The notes beneath the pieces were generated by a model, which saw only the letters and a list, made by a program, of their open reading frames with translations, was not told where the DNA came from and made no database searches. A stretch of DNA of 64,000 bases from Mycolicibacterium phlei (lineage in GTDB: Bacteria; Actinomycetota; Actinomycetes; Mycobacteriales; Mycobacteriaceae). Shown in pieces: positions 40,775 to 51,704 of the stretch (positions are counted from its first letter, which is position 1; each line of letters begins with the position of its first letter). The DNA is taken from the NCBI RefSeq assembly GCF_001583415.1, contig NZ_CP014475.1, forward strand, positions 2,480,001-2,544,000, written 5' to 3'. The position numbers and the translations under genes are program-made.

Positions 40775-41911
40775 CTAGGCCTCCGCGGCGGCCGCGTTGA
40801 TCTCCTCGAGTCGGCCGGTGGCCTCCAGGTACTCCTTGACCCAGCGCTCGATGACCGTCGCGGTCTTCTCCACCTTGGTGAACTGGCCGACGACCTGGCC
40901 GATCGGGTTGAACGCGACGTCGACCGACTCGTTGGGGTACTTGTGCGTGGCGGCCACGGCCATGCCCGACACCATGTACTGCAGCGGCATGCCCAGCGGC
41001 TTGGGGTTCTCGGGCTTCTCCCACGCCTCGGTCCAGTCGTTGCGCAGCATGCGGGCCGGCTTGCCGGTGAACGAGCGGCTGCGCACGGTGTCCTTGCTGG
41101 TGGCCTTGATGTAGGCCTCGTGCTGGACCGGGGTGTTCTCCGACTCCTCGACGATCACCCACTGCGACCCGGTCCAGGCGCCCTGCGCGCCCAGCGCCAG
41201 CGCCGCGGCGATCTGCTGGCCGCTGCCGATACCGCCGGCGGCCAGCACCGGAAGCGGCGCCACCTCCTTGACGACCTGCGGCCACAGCACGATCGAACCG
41301 ATCTCACCGCAGTGGCCGCCGGCCTCGCCGCCCTGGGCGATGATGATGTCCACCCCGGCGTCGGCGTGCTTGCGGGCCTGCGACGGCGACCCGCACAGCG
41401 CCGCGACCTTGCGGCCGGACTCGTGGATGTGCTTGATCATGTCCGCCGGCGGGGTGCCCAGCGCGTTGGCGATCAGCGTGCACTTGGGGTGCTGCAGCGC
41501 GATCTCGACCTGCGGGGTGGCGGTCGCCTCGGTCCAGCCCAGCAGCTGGAAGGCGTCCTCCTCGCTGTGCTCGACCGGAACGCCGTGGTCGGCCAGGATC
41601 TTCTTGGCGAACTCGATGTGCTCTTCCGGCACAAGGTCATTGAGCGTCTTCTTGAGGACCTCGGGGTCCACGTCGGCGGCGTCCTGACCCTCGTACTTGT
41701 TCGGGATGACGATGTCGACGCCGTACGGGTGGTCGCCGATGTTCTCGTCGATCCACTTGAGCTCGATCTCCAGCTGTTCGGGGGTGTAGCCCACGGCGCC
41801 CAGCACGCCGAAGCCGCCGGCCTTGCTCACCGCGACGACCACGTCGCGGCAGTGGGTGAACGCGAAGATCGGGTACTCGATATTGAGGTCGTCGCAGATG
41901 GGGGTGCGCAT
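40775..41911 (-). CDS. nitronate monooxygenase-like FMN protein, KstR-controlled (Rv1894c-like)
   Basis: About 378 residues from ATG 41911, which has AAGGAG upstream (a longer ORF to 41935 is not needed). It is a 2-nitropropane dioxygenase-type TIM barrel: YPIFAFTHCRDVVVAVSKAGGFGVLG, GVDIIIAQGGEAGGHCGEIGS (FMN phosphate loop), LPVLAAGGIGSGQQIAAALALGAQGAWTGS. Some such mycobacterial proteins act as enoyl reductases or nitronate detoxifiers. A perfect KstR box stands 29 bases upstream of the start. The M. tuberculosis counterpart Rv1894c is, as remembered, also in the KstR regulon. A step in sterol-ring or side-chain use is therefore inferred. Confidence 0.85.
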   Translation of the reverse strand: MRTPICDDLNIEYPIFAFTHCRDVVVAVSKAGGFGVLGAVGYTPEQLEIELKWIDENIGDHPYGVDIVIPNKYEGQDAADVDPEVLKKTLNDLVPEEHIEFAKKILADHGVPVEHSEEDAFQLLGWTEATATPQVEIALQHPKCTLIANALGTPPADMIKHIHESGRKVAALCGSPSQARKHADAGVDIIIAQGGEAGGHCGEIGSIVLWPQVVKEVAPLPVLAAGGIGSGQQIAAALALGAQGAWTGSQWVIVEESENTPVQHEAYIKATSKDTVRSRSFTGKPARMLRNDWTEAWEKPENPKPLGMPLQYMVSGMAVAATHKYPNESVDVAFNPIGQVVGQFTKVEKTATVIERWVKEYLEATGRLEEINAAAAEA

Positions 41912-41939
41912 GCACTGCTCCTTGGTCGGCCGCACAAAT

Positions 41940-41953
41940 TGAAACGTGTTCTA
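41940..41953. promoter_or_regulatory. KstR operator upstream of the nitronate-monooxygenase-like gene
   Basis: tgaaacgtgttcta matches TNNAACNNGTTNNA at every fixed position. It is 29 bases upstream of ATG 41911 (minus strand). Confidence 0.8.
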
Positions 41954-42012
41954 GATTAGTACGAGCGTGGCCGCCGCAGGCAAGAGACCTCGTAATCGCC
42001 CGAATTCACCGT

Positions 42013-42031
42013 CCCGGCCGCGCGCGCCGGG
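42013..42031 (-). terminator. GC-rich hairpin after the HAD hydrolase gene
   Basis: cccggc (42013-42018) and gccggg (42026-42031) pair over a 7-base loop, 40 bases past the stop of the minus-strand HAD gene. There is no T-run; mycobacterial terminators often lack one. The gap 41954-42071 holds nothing else recognisable. Confidence 0.35.
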
Positions 42032-42071
42032 CCTCCGGGTACGACGACCTCTCAGGGAGCGACCGCTCGGA

Positions 42072-42839
42072 TCAGTCGTAGCCGATCAACCGGCGCAGTG
42101 ACACCCGCCTGCGGTCGGTGGAACCCTCCAGGCGCAGCACCGGCCAGCCCTCCTCGGCGGCCTTGCGCGCCAGCCGCGGCCGCGGGTTGACCGGCCGGGG
42201 GTTACCCACCTGCACCATCAGCGCGATGTCCTCGTCGCCGTCGGCGTAGAAGTAACTACGTTCCAGCTCAACGTCATTGGCCTCGCAGAACCGCGCGACC
42301 GCGGCCGACTTGTTGCGGCCCCAGATGATCGGCCGCTCGATCCGCCCGGTGAGCCGCCCGTCGTCGTCGACCTCGAAGTGGTTGCACAGCACGTGCTCGA
42401 TCCCGGCGTAGCGGGCCACCGGCTCGGCGTGGATCGTCATCGCCGAACTGGACAGCGCCACCGTGTGCCCGCGCCGCAGGTGGGCCTGCACGATGTCGTG
42501 CATCACCGGAAACACCCGCGACGCGACGCGCTCGACGAACAACCGCTGCCCGAGCTCGTCGAGCTCGGCCAGCGACTCGCCGCGCAGATAGCCGGCCGCC
42601 CGGTTCAGCAGCCGCTCGAACTGCATGCGGCCCAGCCGATAGCGCAACGCCGCCTCCATCACCCCGAAGACCTCGCCGAGGCGCGCCTGTCCGCGGCGGA
42701 TCCGGTCGGCGGCGTGCGCGGTGGCGGTGAACCCGTCGACCAGCGTGCCGTCCAGGTCGAAGAACGCACCGATGCGCGGGTCCGCGGGGCTGGCCTCGAT
42801 CTCGGCGATCGGGTCCGGGGTCTCCGAGTGCGCGATCAT
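42072..42839 (-). CDS. HAD-IB family phosphatase (SerB/CicA-like)
   Basis: A 255-residue protein from ATG 42839. Motif I FFDLDGTLVDGFTA, motif II ALSSSAM, a Lys in GRNKSAAV (motif III) and YFYADGDEDIALM (motif IV) give a complete HAD site with a helical cap between. It resembles the HAD half of mycobacterial HAD-acyltransferase fusions (Rv2483c-type) but stands alone. Substrates of this class are phosphoserine, phospholipids or lysophosphatidates. It follows the DapB-like gene by 12 bases, so the pair is likely co-transcribed from the KstR-controlled promoter. Confidence 0.83.
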   Translation of the reverse strand: MIAHSETPDPIAEIEASPADPRIGAFFDLDGTLVDGFTATAHAADRIRRGQARLGEVFGVMEAALRYRLGRMQFERLLNRAAGYLRGESLAELDELGQRLFVERVASRVFPVMHDIVQAHLRRGHTVALSSSAMTIHAEPVARYAGIEHVLCNHFEVDDDGRLTGRIERPIIWGRNKSAAVARFCEANDVELERSYFYADGDEDIALMVQVGNPRPVNPRPRLARKAAEEGWPVLRLEGSTDRRRVSLRRLIGYD

Positions 42840-42851
42840 CTCGGCTTCAGC

Positions 42852-43925
42852 CTAGGGGCGGTACACCCCCTTGCCCGTCACCAGGGGCATGTCCAGGGTG
42901 GTGCGGATACCGGGTTCGGCCGCCACCACGTCGGGGATCGCGTTGACGATGCGCCCGGCCGCCGCCAGGATCGCCGCGTAGTTGTGGTCGCCGTCGCGGC
43001 TGGTCGGGCAGATGTCGAGGGTGTAGGACGGTTCGCCGGTGATCTCGACGCGGTACGAGCCGCCGGGCTGGGCGGGCTGGGCCCAGTCGGGTCGCAGGTC
43101 GGGGCGCAGCCGGGTGACGTGTTCGACGACGATCGCCGGCCGGCCGTCGACGATGCCCTCGATCTGGAACCGCACCGCGGCCACGGTGCCCTTGCGGATG
43201 GTGCCCACGGCGACGTCGAAATCCTCGGGCGCGGGTTCCTGTTCGACGGAGTCGCGGATCTCCTCGACCTCCACGCCCAGGCCCGCGGCCAGCTGGCGGA
43301 TCGCGGTGCCCCACGCGACGCTGAGCACCCCGGGCTGGTACAGCAGCGGCAGGTCGCCGATCTCGTTGCCGAAGCCCATCACGTCGAACATCACCGTCGC
43401 ACCGTCGTAGGTCGCGTAGTCGGCGATCTCCATGGTGCGGATCTGGTCGATGCGCTGGCAGGTGCCCGCCAGCGCGAACGGCAGCAGGTCGGTGGCGAAG
43501 CCCGGATCCACCCCGGTCATGAACACCGTCGAATTGCCTTCGCGGGCAGCGTCTTCGATGCGGGCGATGTACTTGTCCGGGATCACGCCCCACGGGTACT
43601 GCAGCACGCCGACACCGGAGCCCACCACGTTGATGCCGGCGGCGAGCAGCGTGCGGACGTCGGTCATCGCGTCGGGTAGCCGGGTGTCGCCCATCGCGCA
43701 GTACACGACGCAGTCGGGCCGGTCGGCGATGATCGCGTCGAGGTCGTTGACCGCGGTGACGCCCGTCGTCACGTCCAGGCCGGCCAGCTCGCCGGCGTCC
43801 CTGCCGACCTTGGCGTCCGTCGACACCCATACCCCGGTGAGGTCGAAGCGGTCGTCGCTGACGAGTTGTTTGAGGGCCAGGCTGCCGCAGTTGCCGGTTC
43901 CGATGAGCGCCACTCGAATAGCCAT
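42852..43925 (-). CDS. DapB-like dihydrodipicolinate-reductase-family oxidoreductase
   Basis: About 357 residues from ATG 43925, which begins IRVALIGTGNCGS, the NAD(P)-binding Rossmann turn. FDLTGVWVSTDAKVG and DCVVYCAMGDTRLPDAMTDV follow. The C-terminal part (GVDPGFATDLLPFALAGTC, ATYDGATVMFDVMGFG) matches the mycobacterial DapB-like group, relatives of 2,4-diaminopentanoate dehydrogenase, not true DapB of lysine synthesis. The gene diverges from the FabG3-type dehydrogenase gene around a perfect KstR box, so a role with a sterol-derived or ring-opened keto compound is inferred. Confidence 0.8.
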   Translation of the reverse strand: MAIRVALIGTGNCGSLALKQLVSDDRFDLTGVWVSTDAKVGRDAGELAGLDVTTGVTAVNDLDAIIADRPDCVVYCAMGDTRLPDAMTDVRTLLAAGINVVGSGVGVLQYPWGVIPDKYIARIEDAAREGNSTVFMTGVDPGFATDLLPFALAGTCQRIDQIRTMEIADYATYDGATVMFDVMGFGNEIGDLPLLYQPGVLSVAWGTAIRQLAAGLGVEVEEIRDSVEQEPAPEDFDVAVGTIRKGTVAAVRFQIEGIVDGRPAIVVEHVTRLRPDLRPDWAQPAQPGGSYRVEITGEPSYTLDICPTSRDGDHNYAAILAAAGRIVNAIPDVVAAEPGIRTTLDMPLVTGKGVYRP

Positions 43926-43956
43926 GGCCAGCAGTATGCGTGCCGCGCAGCGAGAT

Positions 43957-43970
43957 TGGAACAAGTTCTA
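43957..43970. promoter_or_regulatory. KstR operator between the DapB-like and FabG3-type genes
   Basis: tggaacaagttcta matches every fixed base of TNNAACNNGTTNNA. It is 32 bases upstream of ATG 43925 and 34 upstream of ATG 44005, in the middle of an 79-base divergent gap, and can repress both. Confidence 0.8.
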
Positions 43971-43990
43971 GTTAACCGGTGCCGGTGCGG

Positions 43991-43996
43991 TAGCCT
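43991..43996 (+). promoter_or_regulatory. -10 element (TAGCCT) of the FabG3-type gene
   Basis: TAGCCT fits TANNNT and lies 8 bases before the ATG 44005; the KstR box covers its upstream side. Confidence 0.5.
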
Positions 43997-44004
43997 GACG
44001 CCCC

Positions 44005-44739
44005 ATGGGACGTGTGGACGACAAGGTGGCAATCATCAGCGGCGGCGCGCGCGGTATGGGCGCCGCCGACGCGCGAGCGCTGGTTGCCGAGGGGGCCAAG
44101 GTCGTGATCGGTGACATCCTCGACGACGAGGGCAAGGCGCTGGCCGAGGAGCTCGGCGACGCCGCCCGCTACGTCCACCTCGACGTGACCCAGCCCGACC
44201 AGTGGGACACCGCGGTGGCCACCGCGGTCAACGAGTTCGGCAAGCTCAACGTGTTGGTGAACAACGCGGGCACCGTCGCGCTGGGCCAGATCGGTCAGTT
44301 CGACATGGCCAAGTGGCAGAAGGTCATCGACGTCAACCTGACCGGGACGTTCCTGGGCATGCAGCACTCGGTGGAGGCGATGAAGGCCGCCGGCGGCGGG
44401 TCGATCATCAACATCTCCTCGATCGAGGGTCTGCGCGGTGCGGTGATGGTGCACCCCTATGTGGCGTCCAAGTGGGCGGTCCGCGGGCTGACCAAGTCGG
44501 CGGCGCTGGAGCTGGGCCCGCACAACATCCGGGTCAACTCGGTGCACCCCGGGTTCATCCGCACCCCGATGACCAAGCACTTCCCGGACAACATGCTGCG
44601 GATCCCGCTGGGCCGCCCCGGCCAGCCCGACGAGGTCGCGACGTTCGTGGTCTTCCTGGCCAGCGACGAGTCGCGCTACTCGACCGGCGCCGAGTACGTC
44701 ATGGACGGCGGCCTGACCCTCGACGTCCCGCACAAGTAA
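44005..44739 (+). CDS. fabG3: 3-alpha,20-beta-hydroxysteroid dehydrogenase-like SDR (FabG3/Rv2002-like)
   Basis: A 244-residue short-chain dehydrogenase: NAD-binding [13 protein letters not shown], catalytic Ser in ISSIEG and YxxxK in [35 protein letters not shown] is almost word for word the Rv2002 (FabG3) sequence, an enzyme with 3-alpha,20-beta-hydroxysteroid dehydrogenase activity. Sequence similarity and the perfect KstR box point to steroid oxidation during sterol catabolism. The divergent DapB-like gene shares its regulation. Confidence 0.85.
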   Translation: MGRVDDKVAIISGGARGMGAADARALVAEGAKVVIGDILDDEGKALAEELGDAARYVHLDVTQPDQWDTAVATAVNEFGKLNVLVNNAGTVALGQIGQFDMAKWQKVIDVNLTGTFLGMQHSVEAMKAAGGGSIINISSIEGLRGAVMVHPYVASKWAVRGLTKSAALELGPHNIRVNSVHPGFIRTPMTKHFPDNMLRIPLGRPGQPDEVATFVVFLASDESRYSTGAEYVMDGGLTLDVPHK

Positions 44740-44842
44740 CCCGCCGAACGTGGGTTACCCGCACGCGTTTCGGCGTTGCGGCGTGACACAACCCCACACT
44801 CGAACCCCACACTCGGTGGCCCACACCGTAGTCTCGGGAGCC

Positions 44843-46123
44843 GTGAGCGCACGCGCGGGCATCGTTGTCACCGGAACCGAAGTCCTCACCGGCCGGGTCC
44901 AGGACCTCAACGGTCCCTGGCTCGCCGACCGGCTCCTGGAACTGGGCGTCGAGCTGGCCCACATCACCATCTGCGGCGACCGGCCCGAGGACATCGAGGC
45001 GCAGCTGCGGTTCCTCGCCGACGAGGGCGTCGACCTGATCATCACCAGCGGCGGCCTCGGGCCCACCGCCGACGACATGACCGTCGCGACGGTCGCGAAG
45101 TTCGCCGGCCGCGAGCTGGTCCTCGACGCCCGGCTGGAGGCGATGATCAACGACATCGTCACCCGGCTGATGGCGCGGTTTCCGAACGTCGACGCCGACG
45201 CCGTGCGCGCGTCGAACCGCAAACAGGCGCTGATCCCCGAGGGCGCGCACCCGTTGGACCCGGTGGGCACCGCGCCGGGTGTGGTGGTGCCCGGGTCGCC
45301 GACGATCGTGGTGCTGCCCGGCCCGCCGCGCGAACTGCAGCCGATGTGGCACACCGCGCTGCAGGACCCGGCGCTGCAGGAGGCGATCGCCGGCCGCACC
45401 ACCTACCGGCAGGAGACGGTGCGGATGTTCGGCCTACCGGAGTCCGGGCTGGCCGACACCCTGCGCGATGCCGAGCAGACCGTCGCCGGCTTCGACCGCC
45501 TGGAGATCACCACCTGCCTGCGCCGCGGCGAGCTGGAGATCGTCACCCGCTACGAACCCGACGCCGCCGACTCCTACGCCGCACTGCTGGCGTTGCTGCG
45601 CGAGCGCCACGGCCGCGAGATCTTCTCCGAGGACGGATCGCTGGTCGACGAGCAGGTCGCCCGCCTGCTGACCGGCCGGCGCATCGCCACCGCCGAGTCC
45701 TGCACCGGCGGGCTGCTGTCGGCGCGGCTGACCGACCTGCCCGGCGCGTCGGCCTACGTCGCGGGCGGTGTCGTCGCGTACTCCAACGAGGCCAAGGCCG
45801 AGCTGCTCGGCGTCGACCCCGACCTGATCGCCACACACGGCGCGGTGTCCGAACCGGTCGCCGAGGCGATGGCCGACGGTGCGCTGCGCCACTTCGGCGC
45901 CGACACCGCGATCGCAATCACCGGAATCGCCGGGCCCGGTGGTGGTAGCGAGCAAAAACCCGTCGGTACAGTGTGTTTCAGCCTCAAACTGGCCGACGGC
46001 ATCACGGTCACCCGCACGATGCGGCTGCCGGGTGGGCGGTCCGACGTCCGCGAGCGGTCCACCACCGTGGCGATGCACCTGCTGCGCCGGGCGCTGACCG
46101 GCGATGCCGCCGCCATCGGCTAA
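44843..46123 (+). CDS. cinA: CinA family protein (competence/damage-inducible; nicotinamide-mononucleotide deamidase)
   Basis: A 426-residue protein from GTG 44843 (GGGAG upstream). The N-terminal COG1058/MoCF domain ([53 protein letters not shown]) and the C-terminal CinA domain ([56 protein letters not shown]) are both complete. The C-terminal half deamidates NMN in the pyridine nucleotide cycle; the N-terminal half has ADP-ribose pyrophosphatase activity in some species. M. tuberculosis CinA is Rv1901. Confidence 0.93.
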   Translation: MSARAGIVVTGTEVLTGRVQDLNGPWLADRLLELGVELAHITICGDRPEDIEAQLRFLADEGVDLIITSGGLGPTADDMTVATVAKFAGRELVLDARLEAMINDIVTRLMARFPNVDADAVRASNRKQALIPEGAHPLDPVGTAPGVVVPGSPTIVVLPGPPRELQPMWHTALQDPALQEAIAGRTTYRQETVRMFGLPESGLADTLRDAEQTVAGFDRLEITTCLRRGELEIVTRYEPDAADSYAALLALLRERHGREIFSEDGSLVDEQVARLLTGRRIATAESCTGGLLSARLTDLPGASAYVAGGVVAYSNEAKAELLGVDPDLIATHGAVSEPVAEAMADGALRHFGADTAIAITGIAGPGGGSEQKPVGTVCFSLKLADGITVTRTMRLPGGRSDVRERSTTVAMHLLRRALTGDAAAIG

Positions 46124-46152
46124 CGTACGGGGCGACACAGGAGGTACATCTC

Positions 46153-46380
46153 ATGGCGGCAAGCACGCGCGAAGCGATCTCGGAACGCGCTGCGGAAGCC
46201 GGATGGCAGCGACGCGACGTCGACCGCACCGACTACTACACCCGCAACCCCGTCCGCGTTCACGTGCTCTGGCGCGGCGACGACGCGATCAGCGGCGGTG
46301 CGCTCTACCACGACGACATCCTGATGGCGTACTCGCGGGACCTGCCCACCGTCGAGGGCTGGCTCAACCGCAGCCGCTGA
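46153..46380 (+). CDS. small conserved mycobacterial protein
   Basis: A 75-residue protein; ATG 46153 follows AGGAGG at 46138-46143. It starts with an amphipathic helix (REAISERAAEAGWQRRDVDRTDYY), then strands RVHVLWRGDDAISGGALYHDDILMAY and a short helix TVEGWLNRS. Homologues in mycobacteria have no assigned function. It lies between cinA and eis on the same strand; the closeness suggests an operon, without telling a role. Confidence 0.68.
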   Translation: MAASTREAISERAAEAGWQRRDVDRTDYYTRNPVRVHVLWRGDDAISGGALYHDDILMAYSRDLPTVEGWLNRSR

Positions 46381-46407
46381 AAAACGGCTGCGCCCCGGCG
46401 GCGCGGT

Positions 46408-47625
46408 ATGGCAGCGTCGGGGGATGTGCCCGCCGTTGACACCTCGCCAGTGATCCGGACTGCCACCGACGCGGACTGGACGGCGCTCGCCCGGCTTGAC
46501 GCCACCTGCTTCGGAACGTTCACCCCGCCGGACGCCATCGCGGCGTGGCGCAGCCTGATCCCGGCCGACGGGTCGGTGGTGGCCTGCGACGGCGACGACA
46601 TCGTCGGGATGGCGCACCTGCTGGACCTGCGGTTGACGGTGCCCGGCGGGGCGCAGCTGCCGATGGCCGGCGTGACATTCGTGGCGGTGTCCCCGACGCA
46701 CCGCCGCCGCGGTCTGCTGCGCGCGCTGCTCGCCGAACTGCACGACCGCATCGCGCGGCGGTATCCGATCGCCGGCCTGACCGCCAGCGAGGGCGGCATC
46801 TACGGCCGCTTCGGCTACGGCCCGGCGACCGTCGAGCAGGAGTTCACCGTCGAGCGGCGGCGCGCCGAGTTCCGCGCCGACGCCCCCGATCCCGGCGGCG
46901 TGCGGATCGTCGCCGCTGCCGAGCAGCGCGAGGCGCTCACCGAGATCTACGAGCGCTGGCGCGCGGCGACCCCGGGCGGGTTGCCGCGCCCCGCCGCGGT
47001 GTGGGACGAGATCCTCGCCGACCGCGAGGAGGACCGGCACGGCGGATCGCCCTGGTTCACGTTGCTGCACCGCGACGGCTACGTGCTGTACCGGGTGCAC
47101 GGCGAGGACCCGATGACCGTCCGGGTCGGGGACTTCGTGTCGGCCACCGGGGACGCCCGCATCGCGCTGTGCCGCGCACTGCTCGGGCTGGACCTGATGG
47201 AGACGGTCCGGTTCACCACACACCGCGCCGACCCGCTGCCGTACCTGCTCGCCGACGCCCGTGCCGCCCGGGTCACCGGCCAGAGCGACGCCCTGTGGCT
47301 GCGGATCGTGGATGTGCCCGCGGCGCTGCAGGCCCGCACCTACCAGGCCGACGTGTCGGTGGTGCTGCAGGTCGACGACGGGTCCCACGGCTCCGGCGGC
47401 CGGTTCGCGCTGCGGGTCAGCGACGGCCGGGCCCGCTGCGAGCGCACCGACGCACCCGCCGACGTCGAACTCGGACTCGACGTGCTCGGCAGCCTGTACC
47501 TGGGTGCGCACCGCGCCTCGGCGTTCGCCGCCGCCAACCGGCTGCGCGGTGCCCGCGACGTGGTGCGCACGCTCGATGCGGCGTTCGCCGCCGACGTGGA
47601 GGCCGAGCTTGGGTACGTGTTCTGA
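46408..47625 (+). CDS. eis: Eis-family GNAT acetyltransferase
   Basis: A 405-residue protein with the three-part Eis layout: N-terminal GNAT domain (VIRTATDADWTALARLDATCFG, GVTFVAVSPTHRRRGLLRALLAELHD with the CoA loop RRRGLL), middle GNAT-like domain (about 160-290) and the sterol-carrier-like C-terminal domain, ending in a free carboxylate Phe (ELGYVF) that serves catalysis in Eis. It acetylates amines such as aminoglycosides at several positions. M. smegmatis Eis lies in the same neighbourhood. The ribosome site is weak. Confidence 0.9.
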   Translation: MAASGDVPAVDTSPVIRTATDADWTALARLDATCFGTFTPPDAIAAWRSLIPADGSVVACDGDDIVGMAHLLDLRLTVPGGAQLPMAGVTFVAVSPTHRRRGLLRALLAELHDRIARRYPIAGLTASEGGIYGRFGYGPATVEQEFTVERRRAEFRADAPDPGGVRIVAAAEQREALTEIYERWRAATPGGLPRPAAVWDEILADREEDRHGGSPWFTLLHRDGYVLYRVHGEDPMTVRVGDFVSATGDARIALCRALLGLDLMETVRFTTHRADPLPYLLADARAARVTGQSDALWLRIVDVPAALQARTYQADVSVVLQVDDGSHGSGGRFALRVSDGRARCERTDAPADVELGLDVLGSLYLGAHRASAFAAANRLRGARDVVRTLDAAFAADVEAELGYVF

Positions 47626-47634
47626 CCCCGGCTG

Positions 47635-48552
47635 TCAGGACGGCTGGTACTCGTCCCAGACCTTCATCAGCGTGCGCAGGATCTCCTCGGCGCGGCCCAG
47701 GCCGGCGAGGTGGCTCTCACCCGGCATCGTGTACAGCTCGGCGTCGGGCAGCAGCGACACCACGTGCTCGCCGTGCCGGAACGGCACGATGTGGTCGGCG
47801 TCGCCGTGCCACCACCGCACCGGCAGCGTGATCTCGCCGAGCCGGAAGCCCCAGTCGCGGGCGAACACGACGATGTCGCAGAACGGTGCGGCCAGTTGTT
47901 TGCGGCTACCGTTGAGCAGGTCGTCGAGGAACATCGCCTTGATCTCGGGGCGGGCCAGCAGCCGCCGGTCGGCCTCGGGGGACACCCGGCCGTAGAGGTC
48001 GACGGCGGGGGAGGCGACCGGTTTGATGAACTTGATCAGCGTCGAGGCGGCGACCCCGATCGGGGAGCCCGCCACCTGCAGCAGCGGGGCGACGCGGGTG
48101 CCCAGGTTGCCCATCAGCCCGCCGCCGATCGCGTCGGGCCCGACGGTGGGGGCGACGCCGCCGATCACCCCGGCCGCGACCACCCGGTCGGGCATCGAGG
48201 CGGCGCAGCCCAGCGTGTACGGACCTCCGCCGGAAAGCCCCACCACCGCCATCCGGTCGATCCCGAGGGTGTCGGCGATGGTGCGCAGGTCGTCGGCGAA
48301 CTCCCGCACGCAGCCGTACCGGTACGGGGTCGACGATCCGATGCCCGGGCGGTCCAGGCCGATCAGCCGGATGTTGGCCTGCTCGGCGTAGACGCGGGCC
48401 TCCATCGGGATCTGCCGGCGGGCACCCGGGGTGCCGTGCAGCCAGAACACGGCACGGCCCACGGGGTCACCGAACTCGGCGAACCCGATCTGGCGGTCCT
48501 CACCGACCGCGACGTTGCCCTCCAGCTTGGGGCGGGCGATAGCGACAACCAT
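47635..48552 (-). CDS. alpha/beta hydrolase
   Basis: A 305-residue protein from ATG 48552. The oxyanion region FWLHGTPGARR, the nucleophile elbow GLSGGGPYTLG (Ser near 118) and PGESHLAGLG (His near 285) define the catalytic triad with an acid in HGDADHIVPF. No signal peptide. Mycobacterial homologues of this type (ARPKLEGNVAVGEDRQIGFAEFG opening) are epoxide-hydrolase-like or esterases of unknown substrate. It is convergent with eis. Confidence 0.83.
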   Translation of the reverse strand: MVVAIARPKLEGNVAVGEDRQIGFAEFGDPVGRAVFWLHGTPGARRQIPMEARVYAEQANIRLIGLDRPGIGSSTPYRYGCVREFADDLRTIADTLGIDRMAVVGLSGGGPYTLGCAASMPDRVVAAGVIGGVAPTVGPDAIGGGLMGNLGTRVAPLLQVAGSPIGVAASTLIKFIKPVASPAVDLYGRVSPEADRRLLARPEIKAMFLDDLLNGSRKQLAAPFCDIVVFARDWGFRLGEITLPVRWWHGDADHIVPFRHGEHVVSLLPDAELYTMPGESHLAGLGRAEEILRTLMKVWDEYQPS

Positions 48553-48590
48553 GGACGAAGTGTCGCACGTCCGGGCCGCGGGGTTGTGCG

Positions 48591-49451
48591 CTAGGTCACG
48601 CTGAACTGGTAGGACGCCGAGCTGACCAGCCGGTCGTCGGTGCCCTCGTCGTACATCAGCACCCGCGCGGCCACCGAGCCGCCGGCGCCGCGCAGCGGTT
48701 CGGCCTCGACCCGGAACGGGCCTGCCTTGCCGCGCGCCATGAACATCACATGGCAGGACACGCCCCGCAGCTGATCGGTGCCGGCCAGCGCGGCGGCGGC
48801 GTCGAGGGCGGCGGTCTCGAGGATCACGAACTGCGGGCCGACGTGCAGGGCCGCGTCCGGCGAGGCGACCTCGGCGGACAACTCCCGCAGACCCCAGTGC
48901 CCGTCGGGCCGGCGGTAGCCGCCGAACACCTGCCACAGCGGCGGCAGGTCGGGGGAGTCGACGATCTCCAGGGGGTTGGCCTCCATGCGTTCCAGCCCCT
49001 CGGGCGGGGTGCCGATGCTGACGCCCTGCCCCTCGATGAGCGCGAGCACCCGCGCCGGGTTGTCGGCGTCGACGATCTTGGCGCGGCTGTAGCCCATCTG
49101 CCTGCCCACCCGCAGCTCCCCGGAGACCACCTCGATGCGGGCGACGTCGATTCCCGGGTCGAGGATCTGACAGGAGTGGATCACCGGGTTAGGCACCGCC
49201 TCCAGGTCGGACATGTGCCCGCTCTCCGGGGCCGAGATGCCCAGCACCGCGAACAGCAGGCCGCCACCGGGGTTGCGCATGTCGCGGCGCACGGTGACGG
49301 TGTTGTCCTCCTCGATCAGGTCCATCTGGGCGTAGCGGCGGCCGATGTAGCGGTAGCTCAGCAGCCCGCCCCACCGCCTGCGCAGCTCCTCGGCGTACTC
49401 CTCCGGCGAATCGATCAGCTCGCGGATATCGCGCAGCACGGCCACTCCCAT
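48591..49451 (-). CDS. double-hotdog thioesterase-like protein
   Basis: A 286-residue protein from ATG 49451 with two hotdog-like halves. N-terminal: EEYAEELRRRWGGLLSYRYIGRR, AVLGISAPESGHMSDLEAVPNPVIHSCQI and VSGELRVGRQMGYSRAKIVD; C-terminal: GLRELSAEVASPDAALHVGPQFVILETAALDAAA and GAGGSVAARVLMYDEGTDDRLVSSASYQFSV. The last resembles the final strands of PaaI-type thioesterases. Acyl-CoA binding or hydrolysis is expected; catalytic residues cannot be fixed. Preceding gene on the other side is the membrane protein at 49515. Confidence 0.65.
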   Translation of the reverse strand: MGVAVLRDIRELIDSPEEYAEELRRRWGGLLSYRYIGRRYAQMDLIEEDNTVTVRRDMRNPGGGLLFAVLGISAPESGHMSDLEAVPNPVIHSCQILDPGIDVARIEVVSGELRVGRQMGYSRAKIVDADNPARVLALIEGQGVSIGTPPEGLERMEANPLEIVDSPDLPPLWQVFGGYRRPDGHWGLRELSAEVASPDAALHVGPQFVILETAALDAAAALAGTDQLRGVSCHVMFMARGKAGPFRVEAEPLRGAGGSVAARVLMYDEGTDDRLVSSASYQFSVT

Positions 49452-49514
49452 CGTTTACGTTTCTCCGGCAACCTGTAAACACGGTATGCCAGTCGCGGTG
49501 CGCGATGGGTGGTT

Positions 49515-49898
49515 TCAGCCGACCGCCGAGCTATAGCCGAACCCGCCGATGACGAACACGATCAGCACCAGCCCGATGGTCGCCAGCGCGAACGGCCAGC
49601 CGCGCCGCCGCCGCACCAGTTGCACCACCGTGATGACCAGCCCGGCCAGCGCCACGCCGAACGCCACCAGCAGCGTGGTGAACACCGCGGCCACCGCGCC
49701 GTCGACGCTGCAGGTCGCCGGCGGGCAGTGGTCGAGAAACGCCAACGAGAAGATGCCCAGCACCACGCTGACCGCGAGCATCCCCGCGGTCAGCAGCAGC
49801 GCGACGATCGACACCGCCAGGTCGACCCCGTTGCGCGGCGGTGGCGGCGGCGCGGGATACGGATGCGGCGGATAGGGAGGGTGGGGCGGCTGGGCCAT
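49515..49898 (-). CDS. small Pro-rich membrane protein (DUF4190-like)
   Basis: A 127-residue protein from ATG 49898; the longer frame to 49928 is not needed. The N-terminus is Pro-rich (QPPHPPYPPHPYPAPPPPPR). Three hydrophobic spans, AVSIVALLLTAGMLAVSVVLGIFSLAF, VAAVFTTLLVAFGVALAGLVITVV and WPFALATIGLVLIVFVIGGFGY, follow; the loop has two Cys (CPPATC). Similar mycobacterial proteins have no known role. Confidence 0.68.
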   Translation of the reverse strand: MAQPPHPPYPPHPYPAPPPPPRNGVDLAVSIVALLLTAGMLAVSVVLGIFSLAFLDHCPPATCSVDGAVAAVFTTLLVAFGVALAGLVITVVQLVRRRRGWPFALATIGLVLIVFVIGGFGYSSAVG

Positions 49899-49994
49899 GA
49901 CGGCTGAGCATATCGGCGGGATCTTCAATTTCGGGTACAGCCGCAGGGCTTTCGGCGATCATGTCGCTAACCGTCCGACCCCAGGAGGTGCCCC

Positions 49995-51626
<1,632 letters not shown>

Positions 51627-51704
51627 ACCCACGCGCCGGGTCGGGTGGACTACGGTAACCACGACAGCCGGGCCACCAGATCAGGAACAGGGACGGAAGA
51701 ACTC

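Noticed and set aside
49453..49480. gtttac/gtaaac inverted pair before the thioesterase-like gene
   Set aside because: Only six bases per arm with a 16-base gap; likely chance.
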